Part shown: piece after piece, positions 1 to 11,300 of the stretch
Position numbering within the stretch: the stretch's first letter is position 1
Layout of the letters: each line of letters opens with the position of its first letter
Origin: Arion vulgaris
Lineage: Eukaryota; Mollusca; Gastropoda; Stylommatophora; Arionidae
Reading direction: 5' to 3'
DNA: 64,000 bases
Assembly (NCBI GenBank): GCA_020796225.1
Contig: CM036754.1
Coordinates: forward strand, 15,759,367-15,823,366
Made by a program: the position numbers and the translations under genes
The notes under the pieces: generated by a model
What the model saw: only the letters and a program-made list of their open reading frames with translations
Databases searched by the model: none
Told to the model about the DNA's origin: nothing

Positions 1-302
1 AGCAGTAGCAGTCAACAGATATTAAACGAAATTTCTTCTGATATTGCATTATGGAATGTTTTCTGGTGTCATCTGAAACTCGTCAAATACTAGTTGAGAG
101 GGGCCCACATCAAATTAAAGAATTCGAGTTTCCTATTAATAAAGGAAGGTGTAGATTTTCGCCCTCGCATTATTTGAAAGTGTTACTGCAGTCTCATCTA
201 TATTATGAAAGTGTTGAGCAGTGGTGAAGTCATTATGGAGAAGTTGGTTGATTTACTCTGTTACAAATGATACCTTTTTTTGCTTTGTTGTATATTATTT
301 CT
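1..302. other. Upstream flank, nothing recognised
   Basis: AT-rich sequence with no similarity to any repeat family in the window and no supportable coding exon. Confidence 0.5.
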
Positions 303-553
303 TCTTCATCGAACGCTCCATATCGACCACTTGTTAACCACTCTGTTTGATTTGTATGTGATATGAGCTATTGTACGTTGTGACCAGATATGCGCCTACA
401 TGTAGGCCAGCACATCGATTTTGTGATGCTTTTTATTTGCTAGTGTAGATTCCCTAGGTCCTACATCAGTAGCCTCTTACGACATGCCTTGTAGGTCGCA
501 ACGGTACTATTCTTTGCTTCCTTTGCGGGCCCCGGCACCATACGGGTGGGTAC
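303..553 (-). mobile_element. SINE-B copy
   Basis: Reads on the minus strand from a head with ggtgccggggcccgcaaagg to a tail ending gttcgatgaagaag. SINE-B is a roughly 250-bp family seen about eight times here; its core includes acatgccttgtaggtcgc (reverse) and a (GAA)n tail. Confidence 0.8.
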
Positions 554-714
554 ACTATTTGATAATTCGTCTGCTATTGGTGACTGACCCAAAAAGGGTT
601 ATTCTGCCCGGGAAAATCTTATAAGAGCCCTCACAATGCACGAAAAGTCTGTAAATCACCAGAAATCTTTTAGAGCATGGAAAGAATTGGACAATCGATT
701 TAATAATAATACCG

Positions 715-1020
715 TTATACGTTGCATAGGACCTGCAAGTAATTTCTCCATACCGCTCTATCCTGGACAACTCGCTCAATAACCTCCTCCGTGGAACTGA
801 GACCGATATTTCTTGCCTCTCTCAGCAACGTTCGTTTCAGGGTCTCCTTAGGTCATCATATCTTTCTTGAAACCTTTGCATTCCACTTCAGTGCCTGCTT
901 TGATATTCGTGGATCATTTCTCCTCAAGATGTGTCCAACATATCTCCATCTTCTCTTTCTTATAACAGTTATCACTAGTGATTGACCAGACATTTCTCTG
1001 ATTACAATTGATTTAAGCAG
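715..1020 (-). mobile_element. LINE reverse transcriptase C-terminal fragment
   Basis: Minus-strand translation contains [20 protein letters not shown] and QALKW, the end of an endonuclease/RT LINE protein. The same family recurs at 55500-55935, where it has an ATT-rich 3' tail. Frameshifted here, no intact domain. Confidence 0.8.
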
Positions 1021-1040
1021 GGAAAAAAAACTGTTGACGC

Positions 1041-2250
1041 TGAATATCAACGAATTATGTATATGGAAATTCAGCATTGGAGAGAAGTTCTAAAAATAAT
1101 TATGTAAATAATTAGGCTATTGGCCTCACAACGCTTAAGAACAAATTAACATTTGTTTAAGCCTAATAACGGAACTTTCCTAAAGTTGGTAACATTTGAA
1201 TTTCTGAGTTTGATCCAGTTATCATTATTTTAAAGTAGTTTATAATTTCAAAATAAAAATAGTATTCGTACATTTTGTGCAGTTTAAAAAAATCACAATC
1301 GAAGGTTATTTTAAAGAAAAAAACATTTAAGGGCGGCATTTCGAAGACTTGCATCATACTGAGAAAATATACCGTACGGCCCTGTCTCCATCAGATATCT
1401 ATTGAATGAGATGTGTTAGCACACAAGATAGATAAACAACTTGTCGAAGTGCCTAGAATCCAACCACACCTACTCGATTTATCGAAGTACTGTAACAACT
1501 TCTTCGCATTCGTTCAACCAAGTTGACCACTCATTGCGATCTGCGTGGTTTGCGTCGATAACGTGAATACGTTGCACAGCGGGTCGTAGACACATACGCA
1601 TGTAGGACAGAAAAGTTTCGACTAAAAATACAAATCAAAAACATATGCTTGGCCCTTTCAGTTTTGCTGTTCCCTTCAATCCAAGTCTCGTCAATGTCCA
1701 ACGTGTCCAGGAAATAAAAAGCAAAAACTCACAATTCCATGGAAAGATGCATGTGATCTGAATTCAAAAATAGTCAAGAAGCATGTGTATTTTTTCGGAT
1801 TGATCTTATATAGAAGAATGTGGACAGCGTTTTGAAGTTACACTGTGATTTGAAGTCTCATGTGTCACGAAGACTGACTTACGTCCCAATTAGCTGTGGT
1901 AGTTATCCTTTACTCGGAACACGTTCTCAGAGAAAATGGCTCAGTTTCTGTGACCGATCAATATACCTCTGCGGTTATAAACTGAATATGAAATGTTCTC
2001 ATTATACGCAAAAAAGCGGCAATTGAACGGAAATAAAATTGGAGCGATTACCTCACAGCCGAAAAAGTTCGGGTTAGTTCCTCGCGAACGCCTCAGTCTA
2101 CGAAGATGAAAAAGGGTGCATTGATTGCCCAGTTGCGGTATCATACCGGGTGTGACAACTTACCTGGGAAGAAACTTGACATTAACAATGATTAAAACGC
2201 TTAAAAATGATACCGATTAGATCTGTGTATTTTCTTCATCTAACTTTTCA
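1041..2250. other. AT-rich stretch with one very degenerate SINE-A (about 1499-1620, minus)
   Basis: The only recognisable element is a decayed SINE-A tail (cttcttcgcattcgttca, then cgtgaatacgttgcaca). Small open frames elsewhere are not supported by anything. Confidence 0.45.
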
Positions 2251-2251
2251 C

Positions 2252-2395
2252 TCTAGTCTCCAGTTTTACCTGCAGCAACTGTGGCAAGGATTGCCACACA
2301 AGAATAGGCCATTACAGTCACATGAAACGTTGTGATTCAGCACAGAACATACTACGTGACGCAATACCTATTGTCTCCTGAGACAAAGAGGCAAA
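2252..2395 (+). mobile_element. LINE C-terminal zinc-finger tail
   Basis: Plus-strand translation gives CSNCGKDCHTRIGHYSHMKRC followed by DSAQNIL and a stop after PIVS. This is the C2H2-like finger that ends a LINE ORF2; a second copy lies inverted at 61907-62240. Confidence 0.8.
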
Positions 2396-2477
2396 TGACA
2401 GTGTTAAAATGCATATCATTTTTTACCATTTTGAAAGACGCGTTAATGAATCACCCGTATTGTCAGTTTGACTTCAA

Positions 2478-2828
2478 TCAAGTGCCATGCCTGCCGGCGT
2501 AGGCGATCATGTCTCTCCACAACTCTCTTTGCTTGGTGCATGTAATCAGTTCTGACGTCGATATTTTGTCGAACCATGATGTCAGGCCATCCAACATCTT
2601 CTCCCTGTCTTCCACGATCTCTCCTTCCTGAATTTTACCTGTAGTCACCAAATGTTCTAAACCTTCTCTTCGCATTATATGCCCGAAGAACCTTGATTGT
2701 CGGATTCTTATTCTTTTGATAAGGTTTCTTTGTGTGCAGACCTGATTTAAAACCTCCACGTTTGTTTTCTTTGCAGTCCATGGAATTCTCAATATTCTTC
2801 TGTAAAACCACATCTCTGTGGCTTCCAA
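2478..2828 (-). mobile_element. LINE RT C-terminal fragment (WFYRRILRIPW family)
   Basis: An open 116-codon frame on the minus strand reads [20 protein letters not shown], then QSRFFGHIMRREGLEHL. This is the C-terminal, non-catalytic part of a LINE polymerase; no palm motifs remain. Related pieces: 6051-6425, 50915-51262, 52325-52640, 54190-54620. Confidence 0.85.
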
Positions 2829-2856
2829 TGATCGTATTGATTGTTTACGATTAGAA

Positions 2857-2902
2857 CACGACCTTCTCTATAATAGAGAATAATCTTTATAGGAAGGTCG
2901 TG
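2857..2902. repeat. Compact hairpin
   Basis: CACGACCTTC at 2857-2866 is perfectly complementary to GAAGGTCGTG at 2893-2902, with a further six pairs (ctataa/ttatag) inside after a one-base bulge. Sits just beyond the 5' edge of a LINE fragment; role unknown. Confidence 0.75.
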
Positions 2903-4325
2903 ATTAAGCCACTTCAAACCGAGGCACGACTTCAACATAAAGACGAATCTTGTTTTGGTTATTTCAGAGCGTGTAGGCCAACAAACATGAAAAATAATAA
3001 TTAACTTCATTCGAAGAATCCAAGTAGTTTTACCGTGCTAAGATAACCCTGACACATTTAGCATGCCCCAGGACACAGGAAGTGTATTGTAAACCCGACG
3101 GGGTCAATCAACAAATATATAGTCTGTTGCAGTTGTCCGTACCAAACGCATTAAACCAGGTAGGTGTCCTGTATATCTAGTTGCGAAGACATTACAAAAA
3201 TGAAGTAATTCGAACATGCATCATTAGAAAAATAAATCAGGAAGCGCAGTATTTTATTTATAATCCTGTCTATTGTTTAATAAATAGTAAAATACTTAAG
3301 TTATACTACTTGACTGCACATTGAGTCGACAGCAGTCATAATAAAATCGGTGTACTGTCCAGTGTCTCAGCTGATTCTCACTCAACCGGTCTGTGTAAGT
3401 TATGTACAATTGAGAAATCGACACAAACTTGTGACAAGTCTCGGCTAGATATTAGAGACAATTAAAATCAGATTATGTGATCTTCTATCATTTAAGTGTT
3501 CCACTGATATAGTCATATACTGTGAGTTAAATTAGTTATTTAAATTGTTCTTTCAAAATGTGTAGAATGTATCATTGTATGTATCTTTATTCCTGATGAA
3601 TAAGGGCCCAGGTCCGACAATTATTTATTAAATAAAACAGGAAGTCGGCAAAGATCTTCATCATTTTTTAATTCTGAATCCTCCTCAATAAGTTGTCTTG
3701 AGTTGTCTTGTTTGTATTGCTAACATCCCACGATATAACCAAAGCAAGACAGATTATCAGGTTGAAAGCTGTGTGCATCAGATTATTATACCATATGACA
3801 TGTGAACATTAAGATTGTTCCCCTTCTTCCAACTTCTTCTACTCTGTAACACTTCATCTCCATATTGATTGATTGTTTGTTAGAACTCTCATCATTGCAC
3901 TTTGGTGAATAACCATGTGTGCTTCAATCTCTTTCTTACACAGAAATATCTCAGCAGCATTGCACAAGCTCCATAACACTGACAAATGTCACTCATGTAA
4001 TTTTTAGGATACTGACAATTTATGGGAATTTTTTTGATGGATATTAATTTTGTTTTCACCAACAGTATCTTACCCTTTTCAATTTTCAATACCTAGAATT
4101 CTTTTACATGCTCAACTTGACCTGTGTCTTATCCTCAATTTCTGATACAACTACTGCCGCTCCCCATGGGCTGCAAGTCAAGTTCTTTTGGAGCATGAGA
4201 CAAGTACTAATCTATAACTCACTGCCATGGAGATCTTATTTAATGGCCCAGTAGTGTTTGGGATATTGTGCTTACTTAAGTTATGATATCTACATTATAT
4301 CTTCATGTAAATGAAGACAAGGAAA
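2903..4325. other. Intergenic AT-rich stretch, no gene seen
   Basis: Neither strand shows a convincing exon, RNA gene or recognised repeat. Confidence 0.45.
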
Positions 4326-4329
4326 AAAA

Positions 4330-4445
4330 TTTGATACAACATCAGCACTGAACTCATCAAGAACCAACAAATTAAATGGTTCGACCACATAAATAGATTA
4401 TCAACAGATGTGCGTCTCAAAGAGCAATGCTACTTTGGTACAGCG
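4330..4445 (+). mobile_element. LINE RT C-terminal scrap (KKQQIKWF family)
   Basis: Short match to the 62400-62830 and 41170-41510 fragments: atcaagaa..aacaaattaaatggttcg, then a degenerate remainder. Confidence 0.65.
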
Positions 4446-4598
4446 TATACAACTTCACTGCCTTTTTAGCTCAACAGAGGTCCATGTAATTTTCTTTTCA
4501 GTGTTGGACAACAATTGTCTTTTACTTTTAAATTCTATTTAGTGCAGCATAATTAACATTTTGTTAGTGAAGGAAATAAAGGGTTAAATTTGGTTAGC

Positions 4599-4775
4599 GA
4601 AGGAAAGGAAGGACGCATGCCTTGAGTCACAGTGGGAACTTGCTGTCTTGCAGGTCGGCTGGGGACAGTAAAAGGCTAACGGAGAACGAACCGAGTAAAC
4701 ACTGGCTGAAACTGGACATGTCACCGAAGGATAAGCACTAGAGTTCCAAATGGCGCTGAAAGATGTGATGTAAAA
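4599..4775 (+). mobile_element. SINE-R fragment
   Basis: Shares tcggctggggacagtaaaaggc, the cgaaggataagcac block and ccaaatgg..ctgaa with copies at 32800, 40172, 39440, 45752 (minus) and 17570-18645 (minus). 3' (GA)n tail missing in this copy. Confidence 0.7.
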
Positions 4776-4898
4776 ATACATTCTTGGCAAAGGCTGTTTA
4801 TATATCACAATAAGAATGATCAAAATGGCAGAAAAAGAGCAATCGAGAGAGTCACAGTGATGTGGTTCATATACAAAGTATATTTAGTTTGTAAATGT

Positions 4899-5155
4899 GA
4901 CTTACGCCTGTGTGGTGCCAGGACCCACAAGGGAAGCAAAGAATAGAAACAATGCAATCTGCAAAGCATGTCATAAGACGACTGAAGTAGGGGCTTAGGG
5001 AAGCTACCCTAGTAAATAAAAAGCATTGTAGAAATCGGATGTGTTGACCTACTTGTAGGCATATAACTGGCGCAACGTACAATCGCTCTTAAGCTCAGAT
5101 CACATACAAATCACAAGAGTGGTTAACAAGTGGTCGATATGGAGCTTTCAATGCA
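4899..5155 (+). mobile_element. SINE-B copy just upstream of GANAB exon 1
   Basis: Starts cgcctgtgtggtgccagg, runs through tgctggcc-like and cgtacaatcgctc blocks to ggtcgatatggagc. It ends 85 bp before the GANAB start codon, so part of it may lie in the 5'UTR or proximal promoter. The (GAA)n tail is degraded. Confidence 0.82.
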
Positions 5156-5239
5156 GAAAATAATGATTTGTTTTCAGAGAGCCATGAACGTTTCACTATT
5201 AAAATGTGCACTATATATATCTCATTTGTTAACAGCACA

Positions 5240-5337
5240 ATGAGACAATTTAGTCTTGTGTTAGGTGTTCTGTTGAGCACTTGTCTTGGTGTGCACAGAG
5301 AGAACTTCCGCACTTGTGATCAAAGTGGTTTTTGCAA
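5240..5337 (+). CDS. GANAB: GANAB exon 1: start codon, signal peptide
   Basis: Encodes residues 1-32. The start at 5240 gives a short basic-hydrophobic leader ending near LGVHREN, then [11 protein letters not shown], which matches the conserved FKTC..SSFCK start of the mature vertebrate subunit. An in-frame ATG at 5204 would add 12 residues before the leader, so 5240 is preferred but not certain. Donor is gtgagt, phase 2. Confidence 0.92.
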
Positions 5338-8300
5338 GTGAGTATAGCTGTGTCAGTATAGTTTAATGTGAATAGTATATATTCTCTTATTAGTTTAGAA
5401 CAAAGTGCTTGTACATATCTGCACATGTTCATTTATTAGGAGATTTAATGCCCAGTGGTTACGGGCCCAAATTTGGGGTGTAAAGAATAGAACCACTGTT
5501 ACCTGCCATGCATGTCATAAGAGGCGGCTAAGAAGGTTTGGTAGAAATCAGATGCATGTGACCTAAACGAGTAGAAGTCTATGCGTTTAGGGGCCTACCA
5601 AACCAATGTGCAACGTATACACGTTCTTGGCAAAGACCAAACATATCACAAAGAGTATTAAAATTGGTCGTAAAGAACGAACGCAAAGAAGAAGAGAGAG
5701 GAGATTTAATTGATGTAAATAACATACCAGATTGGCTGTTCACTTTTAAATACACACTTTGTAATTAATTGCTATTGGCTTAACATTTATATAATTTAAA
5801 AAAACATACCAATAAGTGCAGTTTTTTATCTTCTTACAAAATTATTTGCTGTTGATCTATTAGTCTGCTCCTTCTTCCGTGTACACACTCACATCATCTT
5901 GAAAATATTCCAAGAAAGCAGTGTTTACTATAATTTGATCTCAAAGAGCTGAAATGGAATGTTCAGTACGAAAAAGTTTTGTCTAATTTAATAGCTGTCC
6001 ATCGACAGTAATCAAACCTCAGACATGTGTTGTTACACTCTTCAATATATCATCATCATCAGGTGCTGTGCTGCTGCGAATCATGGATTTCCAAATCTTA
6101 TCGTGGTGTTGCTACAACTCAGATGTTGACGCTCTACCGTGCTATGAAGTCAGACCATCCAACATTTTCTCTCTGTCTTCCCTGTCTCGTCTACCCTCGA
6201 TTTTACCGGTTGTCACGATGTGTTCTAAACCTCCCTCCTCATCACATGCCCGAAAAAAGATGACTGCCTCTTTCTTATATTGATGATAAGCTTTCTCTGT
6301 GTCTTGATCTCATTCAGCACCTCAACATTAGTCATTTTAGCAGTCCATAGGATTCTCATCATTCTTCTATAAAACCACATTTCTGTGGCCCTCAGAGATT
6401 TTTCGATCTGTGTGTTCATTGTCCATGACTCGCATCCGTATGTCAGTATTGGTTCTATGTAGCACTGGGTATATATACGAAGGTGACTATTGAGTCAAAT
6501 TCTGGAACATAATCCCGCACCACGACACTGGGCAACAACCCGGTAGCAGTGTGACGACAAAAGAAGAAGAAGAATCCCCGCCACAGGTGGGACATACATG
6601 ATCAAGCTAATACCTTAGGTACGATTTCAATAAATTATCTACAGTTATTTTATCTTTGTCACAGTCATACTCATATCATAAATAAATTCTTATCTCTATT
6701 TTTGCTGAACAGATGTTACCTGATTTTTTGTGACCTGCGTGAACTCTGTAAAGATCTTGACTCATTGATTTCTATTATTCTGAGAGTATGCATCATCATT
6801 CTGGATGTTTTGATTGTTACTTGATCATATGTCTTCTCGCCTGTGTGGTGCCAGGGCCCGCAAGGGAAGCAAAGAAAAGTATTACTGCGATCTAAAAGGC
6901 AGGTTGTAAGAGGCGACTGATGTAAGACCTATGGAAGCTACCCTAGTAAATAAAAAGCATCACAGAAATTGGATGTGCTGGCCTACTTGTAAACGCATAA
7001 CTGGTACAACCACTCTTAGGCTCAGATCACATACAAATCACACAGAGTGGTTAACTAGTGCTCGTTGGGTGTTCGAAGAAGAATATATCTTCTTTTCTCA
7101 ATTATTTTTCTGTTATCATATGTTATGAATTTATCTGTTTATCAATTGCAGTGTAGTATTAACTACTTGGTAAAATTCTGTGTTCATTTTTTCAGACGGC
7201 ATCGTAGTTTGCAACCAGGCAGATCAAGTTATGTTGTTCAGCCATCCACACTGAGAATTTCAGAGACATCCCTGATGGTTGATGTTATCAATACCAAGAA
7301 TAATGTGCGTTTCCTACTTCAAGGTTATGGACTGATCAATGGAATTTTCAGAGTGAAGCTAGTGGAAGCAGAGCCCATTAGGGATCGTTATGAAATACCA
7401 ATAGGAATTACACTGTTCGCAGAACCTGTTGAAGAAAAGTAGGTCAATGTTTTATCAGACCTTAGTTTCTTTCAATCTTTACAGTTATTAGCTGTACTAG
7501 GTATTCTTCTGCTTCTCTTCTTATGGTAAAATTTGTAGGGTATTTCCAGAGAATATCTCCAGTATAGCATATGCAACAGAAACATCACTAGGTGAAGTTG
7601 AGCATGACATATTTCATGTTTCATGAAGTAGAAATGATTTTTTATTTGTGTTCAGTAGATTAGTTACTTTTGTTTTCATGGGAAAAGTTGAATCCTCATA
7701 TTTCCATATTTTTCAGAGAAAGTTGGTAGAAATATCAGAAATACATTGCATCTTGGGTTGTTTCATTTTTTGTTGTCACTCAAATAGTTTGCCACCAAAA
7801 GCCTGCTTGAACCTTCTCTGCAAGCTCATACGGCAGAAAGATCAAGGAAGCCAGTGGTGCATTTAATATGACAAGTAGTATGCCAATAGAAGTACTGGTA
7901 GTGACTAAGGATCTACTCTGGCTTGAGTCACAGAACTATACTCATGCGTGCATTCTGAGTGATTTATTAAGTATGATCCAGAAGGTGAAGGCTGGTTCAG
8001 TACGCTGACAATGAACTACGTATGTCCCTACGTTAATCCATACGAAGGTCAACAATTCACAGAATTACATTCATCTTTGTTCTAGAGCACATGGATCTCG
8101 AAAATGGGAGAGTGGCCAGGCTGGCTAGCTCTGCCACCATATGAGGGAGATTAGCCATTGGATAGAGCTAACATTCTGAATGGCCTCATGGAGTGTAGCT
8201 ACAAAGCCGATTTTCATCTAAACCAATCCACGTCAACAGCTGGACTGCTAGAGAGTGGATTAAAGATTGGAGTGGCCCCAAAAGAGCAGCACAACAGACA

Positions 8301-11300
8301 TATGAGTAGACTCATCAATCAACATCAAACTGGTACGGTTAGTCGCTGGACGCTGTTGGAGATATTGCGAAAGAGAATTAATTATCTGTGGACATGTCCA
8401 GAGTGCAATGAAAATATTTAAAACTGAAACTAAACTGCCACTCAAATAGAACTGTTCACTTCTTTAATCACCTGAGTATTCTTCTTCTTCAGCGATCTCT
8501 GGTCATGCACTTAATTTACTGTGGACCACAACTGGGCAGTCAGCTTCAGGTCTGTCAGGTTTCCCAAAGCTTAGTTTTCAGGTCGACTGGGTGTGGCCAC
8601 TTGTTACTTCTCAGCTCACACTGGATAGGACAGTCTTGCAGGATATGTTCTGGTGTCTGTTCTGCCTGCTGACACTGGCAGAGAGCTATTTGACTTATTC
8701 CTAGTCTATATAAGTGTTTGTTGACTCTGCAGTGTCCTGTGCGTAGTCAAAATATAATGGCCTGGTCTGTTCTGCTTAGGTCTTTGAGGGAGTCTTTTCC
8801 ATAATCATATCCAGTGTGTCTTCCAGTCTACTGCAGATTTTCTCTGTATGTGGGTTTTAACCTCTTGAAAAGACAAGGGTTGGTAAATTTGCTCTTGGCA
8901 CTGCCCTCCTTAGCTAAGACATCGGCACTCTCATTGCCTGCAATGCCACAGTGAGATGGAATCCACTGCAAGTGAATTTCTGCCTTTTCTGAAAGCTGAG
9001 CAAGTTCTCTTTTAGGTTTTGTACTGTGCTGTCAGCAGATTTAGCCTCCAGGGCTTGTATAGCTGACAGAGAGTCTGTGAGAAATACCATCTTGCCTGCA
9101 GGTGCTTGCAGCTTATTCATGTGCTGTGCTGCCATCAGAAGGGCTAAGAGTTCTGCTTTGTAATTGGAACATATTCTTCCAGTAGGAGCCGCTAGAGACA
9201 CAGTAGTAGCATCTGGGTGCCTAATGTACACTCCTGCTCCACCATTCATGGTTGCCTCCATTGCCGATCCATCTGTGTAAATTTTTATCCAGCTGTCTTC
9301 TAGAAACATGTAATGGGGATGTTCCATTGTAGTTGCTTTCTTCACTAGATTAGGCTCGGCATCTTTGCTTAACAATTTAGGGATGGAGGTTGAGAAGTTT
9401 AGTGCTACTGAGTCTGGTTCCCAGTGATCCAAAAGTAATTCTTCAGGTATGGAATTATGATTTAGTAGTTCCAAGTATGACTTTCCTATTTCTTTTGCTT
9501 TGTGGTTTAGACTTGTACGCTTTAGTCTGTTCTTTGTTCTAGACGCCATTTTTTCATGCAGTGGATGGTGAGGCATCCTTTTGATCCTTTCAGTCTGTAG
9601 AATCACTTTTCTCCTCCTTCTGTCTTCCAAGGGCTGGATGTTGGCTGCCTTTTCCATTTCTACAATTGGTGTAGATTTCATGGCTCCCAAAATAGTACGC
9701 AGACACCTGTTTTGAATCACCTGAGTATGAAAATCCACCTTTAAACTTTTTTGGTACATAGTTTTTCTTTCATTTTCATTGGTTTAAAAAAAATTATTGG
9801 TCGTACTATCTTTGGCTGCTTCAATGAGTAATTTTTTTTCTTCACATTATTTTGAATCCATGATTGCCATGAACCATCATGCACATGATGAGGGGGATTC
9901 CATGAAATGTTATTTTGTATTTGTTTCCAACCTCTGTTAATTTTTTCATTCTCATTTCTTCTTAGCTGGTCCTCTTCTACCCTGAGGTGTAGATGTAGAG
10001 GTCATTCAGAGAGAGCTTCACATCATCCAATCAGTTACCATCACCTTTAAGATCTGTTGAACTTTCGATTGTTTCTTGTAATCAGATTTTTACAGTAAAC
10101 AGGTGATTGTGTCATTACATTGTGGAGGGTTTGCGTGCCTATAAATTCTCAAAATATTGAGTTTGTATAACATTTCTAAACATTCATGAATAACCATAGT
10201 TTTTCTTGTCTTTTGCCTTGTTTTACTTATGTTTCTGGCAGATTCTTAGAACTTCTTGGACAGAGAAGAGAAAAAACAAAGACATCCTACAAGACCTGCA
10301 TATCGAGGAGCATTGGCTCATAAATAACATCATGTTCCGGATGATATATTTTAGCCATGTTAAACATCACAGTGGTTTGGAGAGAGCGGTAATGGAAGGC
10401 ATGGTTCATTGAGTACAAGGCATGGGATGACCAAGACAAAGATGGCAGTAGGACATCAAAGAAATTTTGAACATGATGCTGGAGAAGGCGGGAGAACTTA
10501 CTAAAGACACAAAGTTTTTCAGGCATTCTGTGGTGATAAAGGCGTTCTCCAAGAACATACTACTACTTGAATACTGAGAAATAATTTAGTTTTTTCCTCA
10601 TAGCTTATAATTTGAATAACATTTGAAGGATTATCATTTACATTACACATAGATAATTCTATAAAGGTTGGTATATCATGGCAAGAAAGATGGTAAACTG
10701 ACCTTCTCACTCGGAGATAATAAGATGGTGATCAACATCAATCCACTGAGACTAGACTTCTTTATTAAAGACAAGCCTGTAGCAAGCCTTAATGCGCTAG
10801 GACTTCTCAAGTTTGAACATTCTCGGACAAAGCAGTAAGGATATGCTTTATGTTGAATGTTTGTCAATTATTTAAAAGTATGTTCATTTAGCACACTACC
10901 CTATGACACTATGTTGATTTTTCTATGGCACTTGCAATCACTATGTTGAAGTATATGTATGAATGAGTTCTTTTTTTTCAATAGAATTCCTTTGTTGTTA
11001 CTGGGTTGTTGATTGGAAAAATATGTTTAAAGTTACTAATACTAGAGCTTTTTTTAAGGCAGTAACAGTGTTGTGATAGAAAGTTATATCAGGAATATAG
11101 CTGATCGATGTCTAGAAGATTGGATAAATAAATTCTTTTAATATTGAGAGCGAGTTTTTAACATTTAAAGCTGAAGTATTGACTTCATTGTACCAGGTTT
11201 TTACCCCATATAGCTCAACCCCTCTTCATAGAAGTGATATGCCACATGCTGAAAGCATTGCACAAAGAACGAACTCTGTACTTCCGACAAGTTCTAGGGT

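Noticed and set aside
5204..5239. Alternative GANAB start at 5204
   Set aside because: In frame, but adds 12 residues ahead of a good signal peptide; kept only as an alternative.
7065..7195. Upstream extension of exon 2 (open frame from 7065)
   Set aside because: The extension translates the tail of a SINE-B and intron sequence. The conserved protein starts right after the AG at 7195 and exon 1 supplies the N-terminus.
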